A stretch of 64,000 nt of DNA, taken from Cryptomeria japonica (lineage: Eukaryota > Streptophyta > Pinopsida > Cupressales > Cupressaceae). A program made the position numbers and the translations under genes. This document shows positions 11,801-22,500 of this stretch, piece by piece. The notes under the pieces are model-generated. The model was given only the letters and a program-made list of their open reading frames with translations. It searched no databases and was not told the DNA's origin. Position 1 is the first letter of the stretch, and the number at the start of each line of letters is the position of its first letter. The DNA is taken from NCBI RefSeq assembly GCF_030272615.1, contig NC_081405.1:472118008-472182007 (forward strand), given 5' to 3'.

Positions 11801-12073
11801 CCTAATACACCTGTGTTTGGCATCATACCGGTTTATACATTGTAAAACCAGCTTCGGGCATGGTGTAGCAACAAGAAATGCAGCGGCCTCAATCAGACCA
11901 CTTCTTACAATTTTCTCCATCATGGAATTTTGGGCTGGATTCTTAATGCTTTCAAGGAAATCAGTGAGGTCTGCTTGTGCTAGTTAAGTGTCACCCATCT
12001 TTGGAAGTGAGCTAACCAAACAGGAAGTACGCCCCAATTTTGGCAGATTTGGCCTCATGATGGCCCCTCTCAT
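8882..12073 (-). pseudogene. ~1,060-codon extra ORF of a gypsy element, function unknown
   Basis: One minus-strand frame runs from an ATG at 12073 (alternative at 12058) to a TGA at 8882 with about fifteen in-frame stops and no visible frameshift. Every stop I checked can be restored by TAR to CAR or TGA to CGA. The N-terminal ~600 residues look globular (for example NRYDAKHRCIRAINCEVLL near 11830 and TYLDWGQVVAERLHES near 11460). A basic Ser/Arg linker follows (SSPARVTRSHRKKS, about 10320-10360), then a Glu/Lys/Gln-rich coiled-coil-like tail (KELRELINTTQKDMKC near 9290). It lies between an integrase C-terminus (13125-13365) and an LTR, the place of extra or env-like genes in Tat and Athila gypsy elements. 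I recognise no enzyme domain, signal peptide or membrane span. Confidence 0.7.
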
Positions 12074-13124
12074 ATTTATCAAACAATTTTGGGGATAAAA
12101 ATGAATTCCACTATACGGCAAAGGAAATGGACAATAGCTAGCCTCTGAGCAAGAAATTACAATAAAAGAAGAAACAATTGAAACTAACTTGATCCTGACA
12201 ACAAATTGTTGAAAACCTTCTGAATGCAGATACAATACCTTTGTCTTCCTTCACTTTCATGGCTTACTGAGAAGGTACTAGAAAGACTGCTAGCTTTTGC
12301 AACAAAAATGAATAAAATCTCACTCAAATCCTAGCTAGCTGTACTAATTAAGTAAGCTCATGTGAATTAACACCTGATTTGATGGATATCTGACATGCAT
12401 TTAATTTTGGGTCATTCCAATACATGACACACAAATTACCATGATTACTTGCCATAATTAGAAAGTAACATTTCAAACTACCTGGAATATTCCCCTTTCC
12501 CACCACCATTTTCCCTCCATGATACATGCACCACTTCTAAATGAAGCCTCGGGCTATGAATTTCAAACTTTGAACCTTGAAGCAAGAACCGAAAGGTTCA
12601 AAGGTTCAAGTTCAACTCTAAGGAAGAACATAGAATAGAAAATAAAACAATCTTCACGGCATAACAACAAAAGACAACGAACGAGCAAAGACATAACTGA
12701 CACACAACCGACTTTGAACCTTGAACCTTGAACCAAAAGGTTCAAAGGTTCAAGTTCAATATGAACTTTCAACAAAGCACTCGCCTTTACCATGAAACAA
12801 AGTCGCGAAGACAACTATCTTTAAAGTGCGCTTTGAACTAAGGCAAGGTTCAATGACTTAGTTCAAAAGAAGGAAATACACAACCGAAAAGGTAAATGAA
12901 AATTAAAGGACGATCTTCGAATTAAAACTCAAAGAAAAGAAGGGAGGACTAACATTGGCTCTGACTGGGGACTGGGATGGAAAGGGACCAAGACATGAAC
13001 CCCAAGATCTCTGGTTTCGCAAACAAGCCTTAAATCAAAAGGACCAAAACCAAAACAAAACAGAACCGAAACAACTAATCGAACACAATAAAATTTATGT
13101 ACAAGACCTGCAAGGGACTCCTGC
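12074..13124. other. Spacer between extra ORF and integrase, with GGTTCAAGGTTC repeats
   Basis: No coding signal I trust. At 12570-12612 and again at 12711-12757 a block of GAACCTTGAACC followed by its complement GGTTCAAAGGTTC forms hairpins, and the two blocks are direct repeats of each other about 140 bp apart. A short open frame covering them is explained by the repeat. The position matches the non-coding region between INT and the extra ORF of a gypsy element. Confidence 0.5.
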
Positions 13125-13365
13125 TTACAATTGATATAATTTCAAATTCTGCCCATTATAGGACAGGGGAAGAATAGTACCATCTTGGTATGCTAGTTTG
13201 AAATAATTAGGGCCTTTTACCCCCTGAATTAAAAATGGTCCTTCCCATAGTGATTCGAACTTCCCATGTGCTCCTTTTGGTTCTCTTCTTCTGTCCCAAA
13301 GTAAAATCTGATCACCTTGCATAAATTTTTGTGGCCTAGCTCTCCTGTCAAATATTTTCTTAACT
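13125..13365 (-). pseudogene. Ty3/gypsy integrase C-terminal (GPY/F-like) domain
   Basis: The minus strand reads RRARPQKF, MQGDQILLWDRRREPKG, then FESLWEGPFLIQ and PNYFKLAYQDG, ending in a stop. This is the usual order of the integrase C-terminal module (KF..GD.VL..d.r...KG, LW.GPF, DG), which helps target DNA binding. The frame from the ATG is intact to its stop. Upstream the match stops abruptly near 13365, where Ty1/copia RT sequence begins, so the zinc-binding and catalytic parts of this integrase are absent. With the extra ORF and LTR downstream it forms the 3' end of a gypsy element. Confidence 0.8.
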
Positions 13366-13369
13366 TATT

Positions 13370-15480
13370 CTTGAACACCCATTTAGTTCCAATTGATATT
13401 TTTGTCTTTGGAACTAGGAACAAGGTACCACGTATCATTCTTCTCAATTTGTTTTAGTTCTTCTTCCATTGCTTCAACTCAATTGTCATCCTTGCTGGCT
13501 TTTGAGTAGTTTCTAGGTTCAACCTAGAAAGTAGAGAGAAAATTTCCAGGTTGTACATTCTAAACTACTTTTCTTCTAGTTCAAACACCAACATCATTGT
13601 CACTAATGATTTGTTATTTTGGATGGTCTCATTGCACGCTCTTTGTAGGTGACTTCGTGTATTTTCTTGCAGGATACTCTTCCGCTTGTTTAGTACGAAT
13701 CAATTTTGATTTTTGAGTCATTATCAGATGTTAAAACATAAAGTGTATCCTCATAAAACTTGACATGTATGCTTTCAACTATTCTTCGCAGTCAGATTGT
13801 AGCATTTGTATGCCTTGCTTTTGAAAAATAACCAAAAAAATAACCTTCATTTAATTTGGCATCAAACTTACCAAGATTATCATCATCACATCTAGGGTAA
13901 CATTTACTTTCAAACACCCTAGACTGGCTAACAGATGCGGATCTGCCCGATGATAGATCATATGACATTTTAGAACCGTGTACTCTTAGATGCACCTTTT
14001 TAAGAATATAAATAGCTATATGAACAAAATCCTTCTAGAAATAAGATAAACTGGACTCATTCAACATTGTTCTTGTCATTTCTTGCATCATCCTATTCTT
14101 TCTTTCAATGACCCTATTTTGTTGAAGGGTTCTTGTAGTTGAAAACTGTCTCTTTATGCCATGTTTTTCATAATACTCTTCAAATTCATTTGATGTAAAT
14201 TCTCCACCTCTATTAAACCTCAAGCATTTGAGTTTTAAACTAGTCTCATTCTCAACCATGGGTCTGAAAGTTCTAAATCTTTCAAATCATTCTAATTTTT
14301 CTTTCAACAAACTATCCCATTTCATTCTAAAAAAATTCTCAATAAATAACATGAAATACCTCTCACTATTCTATCCTTTTGTCCTCATAGGCTCACATAA
14401 GTCAATGTGCATTAGCTCCAATGACCTTACATAGTTGAATGTTCTTTGGTTTTGAAACTCACCTTTGTCTTCTTTCCAAATTGACAATACTTACAAAATG
14501 TGTTTGAAGGTTTTGAGATTTTATGAATGCCCCTTATAACTTTCTTAGAACTCAACTTCAAAGACTATCATAGTTCATATGGCCCTTCTATTTACGCCAT
14601 AACCATCTCTCATCTTTTTGACTCATGAGACACATGTCTATTTTGTCCTTTTAACACATTGAGTATAATGGGTTGTTGTCTTTCTTGTAGGCGTTTGCAA
14701 CCACTTTTCCAACTTTTCTAATCTCACAAACTTTATTTTGAAACACAACATTATATCCATTACCACACATCTAGTTGATGTTGAGAAGATTGTGTTTCAA
14801 ACCTTCCACAATAAAACATTTTTTGTTATTGTTTTTGTATTTTCAAAACTGATTGTTCCTTTTTCAACAATGGTTGTAGTGTCATTCATTCCAAACCTTA
14901 CTGTCCTTTTACCAATCTCTTTCAAAGAAAGAAACTTTCACCAATCATGTGATTTGAGTAGCCGTTGTTGACATGCCAAATTCTCTTCTCATTCTGAACA
15001 TGAAATGCAACTTCGATAAGAAGAGACTTGTCTTCTTTCTATTCTTTATTGATCTTCCACTCTTTCTTAGATTTACTTCTAGTTTGCATCACGATCAATC
15101 TTATTTTCTTCTTTTGTAGGGAGTGATCTTGTATTGTCCTATTTTGAGTTTTTAATGTTGCTTTTGGAGCACTTTGCTATGTGGCCAACATTATTGCATT
15201 TGTAAACATACTACAATGAAATCAATTAGAGGGACAAATAGATTTCTGCTTACAACAATATTTCTTCTAGGATTGAATCTACACTCCACAGACCTATGAC
15301 CATATTGATTGTTAGAAAAACAATAACTAGTAAAGGAATAATTAAACCTTGTTGGTTGCCTTTTAGGAGGAGATCATCTAAATCTTCATTTGCAATTGCT
15401 AACTTTTATGAATCCATCATCATTTTTTTCTTTTTTTCTACCTTCTTCTCAAATGAGACAAGAAATTAGTTACATTAGAT
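13370..15480 (-). pseudogene. Truncated Ty1/copia gag-PR-INT-RT relic
   Basis: On the minus strand, in order: Arg-rich gag tail with two zinc knuckles (CFSNNQYGHRSVEC, with a Cys lost, near 15330; then YKCNNVGHIAKC near 15190); a protease-like stretch (NNGYSNHM near 14970, where DSG.S.HM is expected, so the active site is mutated); integrase zinc-binding remnants near 14500; integrase core (LRFNRGGEFTSNEF near 14210, with RQFSTTRTLQQNRVIERKN, in which N-G of the family is N-R); a post-core block (HLRVHGSKM, DDDNLGKFDAKLNEGYFFGY near 13860); and the first ~40 codons of RT ending IGTKWVFKNKL near 13370. The order PR-INT-RT is diagnostic of copia. It has many stops and frameshifts and is cut in early RT by the gypsy integrase fragment. 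Confidence 0.8.
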
Positions 15481-17259
15481 TCACAAATTATTATTACTGA
15501 AATCATGCACATCCTATGTTGATTTGTTGTTCATGACAACAAGTTTATCTGATTTTTTAAGCATATCAACCTCTTACAACATTCCGCATAACACATCAGG
15601 TTCCACCGATTAGAGATAAAATAAATCATTTCAATCATGTTGACTCACCATAATCTAGCAATGACACAACAAATTGGGCTCATTAGAGTCATACTCTATC
15701 CGTTTTACCCATTTAAATATGAGTCGTAGATCTTCTTAGACACATGTCACAATCTCACGTAGGCACACAAGTCAACAATCTCTCCAATCACTAGACAGAT
15801 TAGAATTCAAACCTCTATCAAAAATCAAACCTGATTTCAAAACAATCTCTTCTTGCCAACTCTTTACTTCTACATTTGTGTACCCTCTTCTTTGTCTTCT
15901 ACAACTCAGAGTTTGAACCAATTTTCGAAACCATCTCCTTCATCCACCTCTTCACTTGTTTGTTTATGCTTACTTTGCATTTTCAATTTAACATTCAAAA
16001 CCTTAGTCGACAACCTTGGTGGAAAATGAACTAGAAATCATAATCCCTTTCAAAACCTAAAACAAATACTGAATTCACCTTGTGACCAAGTCATTCTGTA
16101 CAGAAATCGAATTGGAAATCAAACCACCAAAATATTACTTGGTTTCAAAACCATGCACAAAATCCAACTTAAATTTTCTTCGAACCATTCCGAGGAAACA
16201 ACTAAGTGTTGGCAAATTTATCGGAATTCATAACAGTAACCAGAACTTATTCTAGCAACTAAGAATATGACTAATGTTAATCCAGAACTGGTTCTAGCAA
16301 CCAGTCAAAAACCCCACCAACTTCATAAATGACTAATTATGGAGTCTTGCAATAATTGCAACATTATTGACAACACAATTTATGATTCCTTAACCATCAA
16401 AGCATTGTCCTTTATGATCTATGACAATTTAACAATGTTTGAAACTAACACACATATCATGCCATTTTTTATATCATTTGGGTGAAAATCACCACAATTT
16501 ATTATAGGATATTTTTTTGGATTTTAATTCTAACCCCATAAAAAAATCCTTTCTCATAGGTTGAAATCCTTGTTCACAGGTTGTATATTAATAGAAAAAT
16601 TTAAATTATGACTCACAAAAGAATGATAAATGAAAAAAAAATCTCCATCCACTTAGAGTTTTGTTTTCCTTATTGATTTTTTTTAGTTAGGATTTTATAT
16701 TTTCTATAGTGAATTTGCCATGATTTCTATAGAGTTTTAGGAGGCAATTTCTTAAAGTATAGTATGCTTAAGAATTAATGTAATTTGGGATAATATCTTA
16801 TTAACATGAGATCTAGCTAATTGAATAAATTAACACTTTAATAAACAATTAGTCTAGATATTTGAATTAGGACTAGAAATAATTAAATCCTCAATTAATT
16901 TTAGAAATTAAACGACTTATATGTGGTACTTAGCTCTTTTTTTTAATGATGGAATTTGTTGCAAATAATTTCAAAAAATGTTTTCTTTTATGATATGATT
17001 TTAGAGTTAAATTTGATGAATACCTCAACAATTGCAAATTAATTGTGTAATGTTTCGATTCAATTTTTTCCTTGTGGACTTGATCTTCAGGAATGTGGAA
17101 GTGAATTTTTGCACATAAATAAATTTGTGCTTGCATGAATGCATTAGTAAGAGTTTACCTTGATTTCCTAATATTTGAATCTTTGAAAGGATTGTCAATA
17201 TTCATAAACACCTTTGGGGATTTTTTTGAATTGTGAGGTAACATGGTCTCCTTAGTTAG
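15481..17259. other. Non-coding AT-rich region, possibly copia 5' flank
   Basis: No protein domain recognised on either strand. The part to about 16300 may hold more degraded gag and the 5' LTR of the copia relic, since it lies upstream in its orientation, but no LTR pair or PBS could be identified. The rest is simple AT-rich sequence. Confidence 0.4.
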
Positions 17260-18284
17260 TGTTAGGATTCCCAAAGATACTGAGAGGGAGGGGTGAATCA
17301 GTATATAACTGGTATATCAATTACTTGATTTAAAACATGAAAAGCATATTAAAATTGAGTATCAGTAAACCATAAATAATGCAGTAAATAAGAACAATAA
17401 CAACAACATGAGAAACACACCATAACACAGTATTTTAATGAGGAAACTCGGTGTGGGAAAAACCTCAGTTGGATTTGTGACCACAATATTCGCTTACTGG
17501 CCAATAAGGGACTATTACTCTTACAATAGGGGCCTGGACATGCAGGAAGGCCAAGTGCCTAGAGCTCACTGCTCAAACACAAATAGGAGTCACACTAACT
17601 ACAATTGGATGGTTAAATCCAATAAAGATGTACTGCTCAAAATAACATCTTACTATGCTGGATTCAGTACCAGTGTAGTTTTGATTGTCTTCCCAGAAAC
17701 CTTACTTCACCTTCAAATGATGTATGTGTGTAAAGCTCTTCTTATTCTCGCATATACTGAATTATTCCTTCCTTCCCATTCCACACTTGATCTTACAAAT
17801 AAGATCTTACATTTATATCATAATCTAAGACCAATTTTAGTAGGTCGGCTCTAAAGGATATTACAATAAAATCAATTTACAAATAAAACAATATCCGATG
17901 CAATGACCAATTCAACATGTTGGCTTGATGCATTTACAACAATAATAAAACATCTCCATAGCATGTCGTGTTGATCTGGAATAGATAAGCCTGTCGGTGA
18001 ATGATCTGGACCTATTTGCTGGTAATAGCAAATATGCAAACACGAATATGCCAATGAACAAATCTCCAAGACAAAGTGTCCAAACGATGTCTTCGACATA
18101 ACCAGGTGTTTTTCATGCCATTTCAAGTGTCTGTGAACATTATATCCTGTCGGTGTACCAGATATCGGTCAATGTACATAAGTCACTTGCTGCCGGTGAA
18201 CATTTATGATTCTTCAAAGTGCTAGAGTTGATAAGTGATAGTAGGTGTTGACATCAATGACAAAACCATACCAAAATAACAACA
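17260..18284 (-). repeat. Copia 3' LTR (1,025 bp)
   Basis: Plus-strand ends TGTTAGGATT and AAATAACAACA give TG...CA on the minus strand, directly after the polypurine tract AAAGGGGGAGA. It shares blocks with the LTRs at 2925-3771 and 7915-8576 (for example 17455-17500 and 17525-17680). Two ACCGAC cores occur at 17993 and 18149 (minus sense). Confidence 0.8.
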
Positions 18285-19181
18285 ATCTCCCCCTTTGGCA
18301 TTGATGGAAACACAAGATGGAAAAACCATCAAAGTGCCAAAACAGAAATGCCAAATACCAAAAACCAACAATCTCCCAAAAAGAGATCATAACCAGAAAT
18401 CAAAATACAGATACATAGAGTAATTAGTTTCTCTCAAAATAACAATCTCTCTCCAAATGAATAATATCTCCCCAAAAGATAAAGTATTTTTCCATAGATA
18501 TCTCTCCCCCTTTGACATCAAATGCCAAAGCCAATACAAAACCAGATTTAAATACAAAATACCAACCAATTCAGTATACCAACTACTCCCCCTGAGAAGT
18601 AGCTTTCTCATCAAAGCCGGAGTAAAAGACTTCTCTGTTAATTCTATCGGTTGATGACAAACATCAACTGTCTAAGTCTCTACCAGTGGGGGTATGACCC
18701 CAAGCTGATCTCTAAGATATTCAAAGGTCTCCTTAGGCAAAGGTTTAGTGAAAATATCTGCAATCTGCTCTTTAGTATTCACATAAACTAGTTTTACTTC
18801 TTTTGCTTCAACATTCTCTTTCAGAAAATTCAGTTTGATATAAACATGTTTAGTTTTAGAATGTAATACCGGATTTTTAGAGATATCAATTGCTGTAGTG
18901 TTATCACAATAGATAGTTATGGGTTCCTTGCATTTTACCTTTATGTCCTTCAACATTTGCTTAAGCCATAATACCTGTGTACAGTTAGTTGATGTTGCAA
19001 CATATTCTAATTCAGCTGTTGATAAAGATGTACAACTTTGTTTTTTACTCAACCAAGAAATTAATCTGTTGCCAAGAAAAAATGCTCCGCCGGTGCTGCT
19101 TTTTCTATCATCCACATCTCTTGCCCAATTTGCATCTGTGTATGCACATAATTCAAAGTTTTCATCTCTAGGATACCATAA
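18236..19181 (-). repeat. Left arm of a 946-bp inverted repeat
   Basis: Reading outward it contains copia RNase H, its stop, a non-coding tail with two polypurine tracts, and the first 49 bp of the LTR. Its mirror is 19436-20381, exactly the same length, separated by 254 bp. The arms differ by scattered substitutions (RNase H residues differ at roughly one in ten), so they are distinct copies joined head to head. Confidence 0.9.
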
Positions 19182-19440
19182 GCCAAGATTTGTAGTGCCT
19201 TGTAAGTACCAGAAAATCCTTTTTACTCTTGATTCATGATTTTCTCTAGGATTACTCTGAAATCTTGAAACAATACATACTGCATTCATAATACCAGGTC
19301 TTGTTTGTGTTAAATACAGTAGGCCTCCTATCATATATTTGTACCTAGTCAGATTAACAGGTGTAGATTCATCCCTTAGTGATAGTTTGTCATTTCCTAA
19401 CTTCTTGATTTTCTCTTCTAGCTCTGCAATCTTATTTATG
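18672..19440 (-). pseudogene. Copia RT C-terminus and RNase H
   Basis: Minus-strand frame of 220 codons from 19334 to a stop at 18672: MIGGLLYLTQTRPGI (connection of RT to RNase H), YTDANWARDVDDRKSSTG (first catalytic Asp), LSTAELEYVA (Glu), TIYCDNTTAI (Asp), HSKTKHVYIK, then NTKEQIADIFTKPLPKE near the end. These are the standard copia RNase H landmarks. RNase H would remove the RNA strand during reverse transcription. The frame is intact and looks younger than its neighbours, but RT upstream of about 19440 is missing. A short stretch to 19440 encodes a Lys/Glu-rich linker preceding MIGGLLYL. Confidence 0.9.
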
Positions 19441-19945
19441 GTATCCTAGAAATGAAAACTTTGAATTATGTGCATACACAGATGCAAATTGGGCAGGAGA
19501 TGTGGATGATAGAAAAAGCACCACCAGCGGAGCATTTTTTCTTGGCAATAGATTAATTTCTTGGTTGAGTAAGAAAAAAAGTTGTACATCTTTATCAACA
19601 ACTGAATCAGAATATGTTGCAGCAACAACTAACTGTACACAGGTATTATGGCTTAAGCAAATGTTGAAGAACATAAAGGTAAAATGCAAGGAACCCATAA
19701 CTATCTATTGTGATAACACTACAACAATTGATATATCTAAAAATCCGGTATTACATTCTAAAACTAAACATGTTTTTATCAAACTATTTTTTTTGAAAGA
19801 GAATGTTGAAGCAAAAGAAATAAAACTAGTTTATGTGAATACTAAAGAGCAGATTGCAGATATTTTCACTAAACCTCTGCCTAAGGAGACCTTTGAATAT
19901 CTTAGAGATCAGCTTGGGGTTATACCCCCACCGGTAGAGACTTAG
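19436..19945 (+). pseudogene. Copia RNase H, second copy, opposite strand
   Basis: Begins abruptly at TTATGGTATCC (YPR/WYP segment of RNase H) and runs on the plus strand through YTDANWAGDVDDRKSTTSG, LSTTESEYVA and TIYCDNTTTI to IADIFTKPLPKE and a stop at 19945. It is the mirror image of 18672-19181 and ends at the same residue (PPVET). The N-terminal part of RNase H and all of RT are missing because the copy starts at the palindrome junction. Confidence 0.9.
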
Positions 19946-20381
19946 ACAATTGATGTTTGTCATCAACCGGCAAAATTAACAGAGAAATATTTTACTCCGG
20001 CTTTGATGAGAAAGCTACTTCTCAGGGGGAGTAGTTGGTATATTGATTTGGTTGGTATTTTGTATTTAAATCTGGTTTTGTATTGGCTTTGGCATTTGAT
20101 GTCAAAGGGGGAGAGATATCTATGGAAAAACACTTTATCTTTTGGGGAGAGATTATTCATTTGGGGAGAGATTGTTATTTTGAGAGAAACTAATTACTCT
20201 CTGTATCTGTATTTTGATTTCTGGTTATGATCTCTTTTTGGGAGATTGTTGGTTTTTGGTATTTGGCATTTCTGTTTTGGCACTTTGATGGTTTTTCCAT
20301 CTTGTGTTTCCATCAATGCCAAAGGGGGAGATTGTTGTTATTTTGGTATGGTTTTGTCATTGATGTCAACACCTACTATCA
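19436..20381 (+). repeat. Right arm of the 946-bp inverted repeat
   Basis: Mirror of 18236-19181. It holds RNase H, two polypurine tracts (GTCAAAGGGGGAGAG at 20101-20115 and GCCAAAGGGGGAGA at 20318-20331) and the first 49 bp of the LTR (20333-20381), after which homology stops. The LTR is therefore truncated, unlike on the left side. Confidence 0.9.
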
Positions 20382-20859
20382 AAATACCAACAGTTAGATC
20401 CTAGGATAGTTGATTCAATGAATATGGAATATTGATAGAGGATGTCAAGTAAGAATGCAATGAACCTAGGATGATGCATGCTAATATATGGTTTCATAAT
20501 GTTATTATGATGCTCTCATATGAATTCTCTATGACAATGTTGTAATGGTTCTCCAAATTCCTAGTTATTGTTTGAGGGGTTGAGTTTAGTCAATTAGAAC
20601 ATTGAGTTCTCATTATGCATACCTAATTTAAAATCCCTAAGTGACATCTAATGTGAAATTCTAAGTTATGAATTTTGTTCTTCCATAGTTGGCTTCTAGT
20701 GAGGAGGTGGTTTTTAGTGTGGTTTCTCGAAAGGAGCTATAACTAGTCTCATGGTTGTGCTCACAAGAGATTGTATTGGTCTCATGTTGATGCATGTATG
20801 ATTATAATATTTGTAAACAAATACCAATATAAAAATAATAGTTCCTAAGTGTTTTCAAA
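20382..20859. other. Unassigned non-coding sequence
   Basis: About 480 bp between the truncated copia LTR and the LINE fragment. No domain, tRNA or repeat pair recognised. Confidence 0.4.
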
Positions 20860-22500
20860 ATGAATCATTGGATGTCTTTAAATAGAGATAACACAATTAA
20901 TCAAACAAAAATAGACAATGGCTCCCACTCCAGTGGTTCCCACTTCTCCTCCAATAATAAAACATTTTTGAGCAAATCTCTTGCTACTACAACTCTTACT
21001 GCCCTTACAATTTATGGGCCCTTGTCTGTGCCTATGGGATGTGTGGGTTTTGTACCTTTTGGTCCCATGGGATCTTTAGCTTCCCTTGTGGGTTTGATGA
21101 CGACTTGTGTGGATTCCAAACCAATTTTCTCTATTGCTCATGAGGATTTTTTTTTCTCTATCCATCTCATATTGGTAGACCTCCTATGGTTGGTGTTGTG
21201 GGTGTTGGGGTCCCTCCTCTAAGGCCTTTTTCTAGTGTTGGAGGTCAGAGCTTTTCTCATGTTACCAAATTTGATGTTGCTATTCCTCCCAAGGGGAAAT
21301 CTTGTCCTCTTTCTTGTGCCAAGACCTCCCTTGTTGTGGTTTGTGGTGAAGATGTGGTGGAAAATGTGGGTTTCTACCAATGTTGTGGGTTGGTGTGTAG
21401 ATTTGTTGATCTTTGGCCTTCTCTCCCTAATCTGCATTATTGGGTGATGGATTCTTGGAAGCCCTTGGTTGCTAGTAATATTGAGCTTTCTCTTGTGCTA
21501 AGAGTTTTTTATTGGTTATTTTACTTCTCTTGATGATAATGACTTGGTGTTGAGAAAGCTATGGGCTCGAGGATTTAATTCTCTCTCAGTCAAACCTTGG
21601 ACAACTTCTTTTAACCATCTTACTTAGCCACTTAATGTGCATTCAGTGTGGGTTTGTCTTCCCAATATTTCCCTTCTTTTTTGGGGAGAAGTCTTGTTAT
21701 GAGGCCATTAACAACTCTATTAACCACTTTTTGAAGGTTGATGATGTTACTTCATTCATGGGCCATTCTACTTTTTATCATATTTTAATTGCATTGACAT
21801 CTCTATGCCTCTCTCTAGGGATGTGATTCTTATGGTTGGGTTAAGCTATGAACTCAGTTGCTGGATTATGAGGGCCTCCCCTTTCAATGTCGTAGATGCT
21901 TTTGAATTGGTCACTTATCTACAAGTTGTTCTCTCTTGCATCATAAAGGTGCTACTATTTGGTGGAAGGACACTAATGGTTATCACATAACCGTCGAGGC
22001 TTAAGTTTATTCTTCTGATGACTCTTCATAGATTGATGATGAATCCTCCTAGGATGATGTTGAACCTCTTACTATTGGTGTGGTTTCCTTTGTCCCCATG
22101 TATTTCACTCCTTTTTCTCAGGTTCTACTCCAATGTTTGTTGGTTGATGGTTAGTAGTCTCCTCCAAGTGCTGACAAACCCTCTAAGGGGAATTCTCCTC
22201 TTGATCCTACTTGTAATAATTTTCTTAACAATATTATTGCCTGGACTATTGTTAGTCGTAGGAAGAAAGATAGTTCTTCCTCCTCCTAAACTCTTCCCCA
22301 AGTTGTGGGTGATTTTTCTTGCCACCTTTGAGGTGTGTTCCTAGCTATACTAATTTTGTGTTGTTAAAGGTTTTTTTTGGCCTTTATTTTATTGACAGTG
22401 GTATGTTTGTGACCTACTATCACTGGCCTATTTGGCCCGAGTTTGTATAGGGTGAGTACCCTTTTTTTGTTTCTTTTACTTAAAAAAATAAATAATAATA
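20860..22500 (+). mobile_element. LINE (L1-type) copy with ORF1 only
   Basis: Plus-strand pieces in several frames form a plant L1 ORF1: VCRFVDLWPSLPNLHYWV and SWKPLVASNIEL (21395-21490), then VKPWTTSFN, VWVCLPNISLLFWGE, FLKVDDVTSFMGHSTF (21590-21790), then QLLDYEGLPFQCRRC with a CCHC knuckle (CRRCF-stop-IGHLSTSC, about 21890-21935). The basic end WTIVSRRKKDSSSSS is followed by a stop near 22290. ORF1 of these LINEs is an RNA-binding chaperone. About 200 bp of 3' UTR then leads to an A-rich tail at 22480-22500. The endonuclease/RT ORF2 is absent. The copy carries several frameshifts. Confidence 0.75.

Noticed and set aside
12563-12814. 83-codon minus-strand frame with repeated VELEPLNL segments
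   Set aside because: Explained by the GGTTCAAGGTTC direct and inverted repeats.
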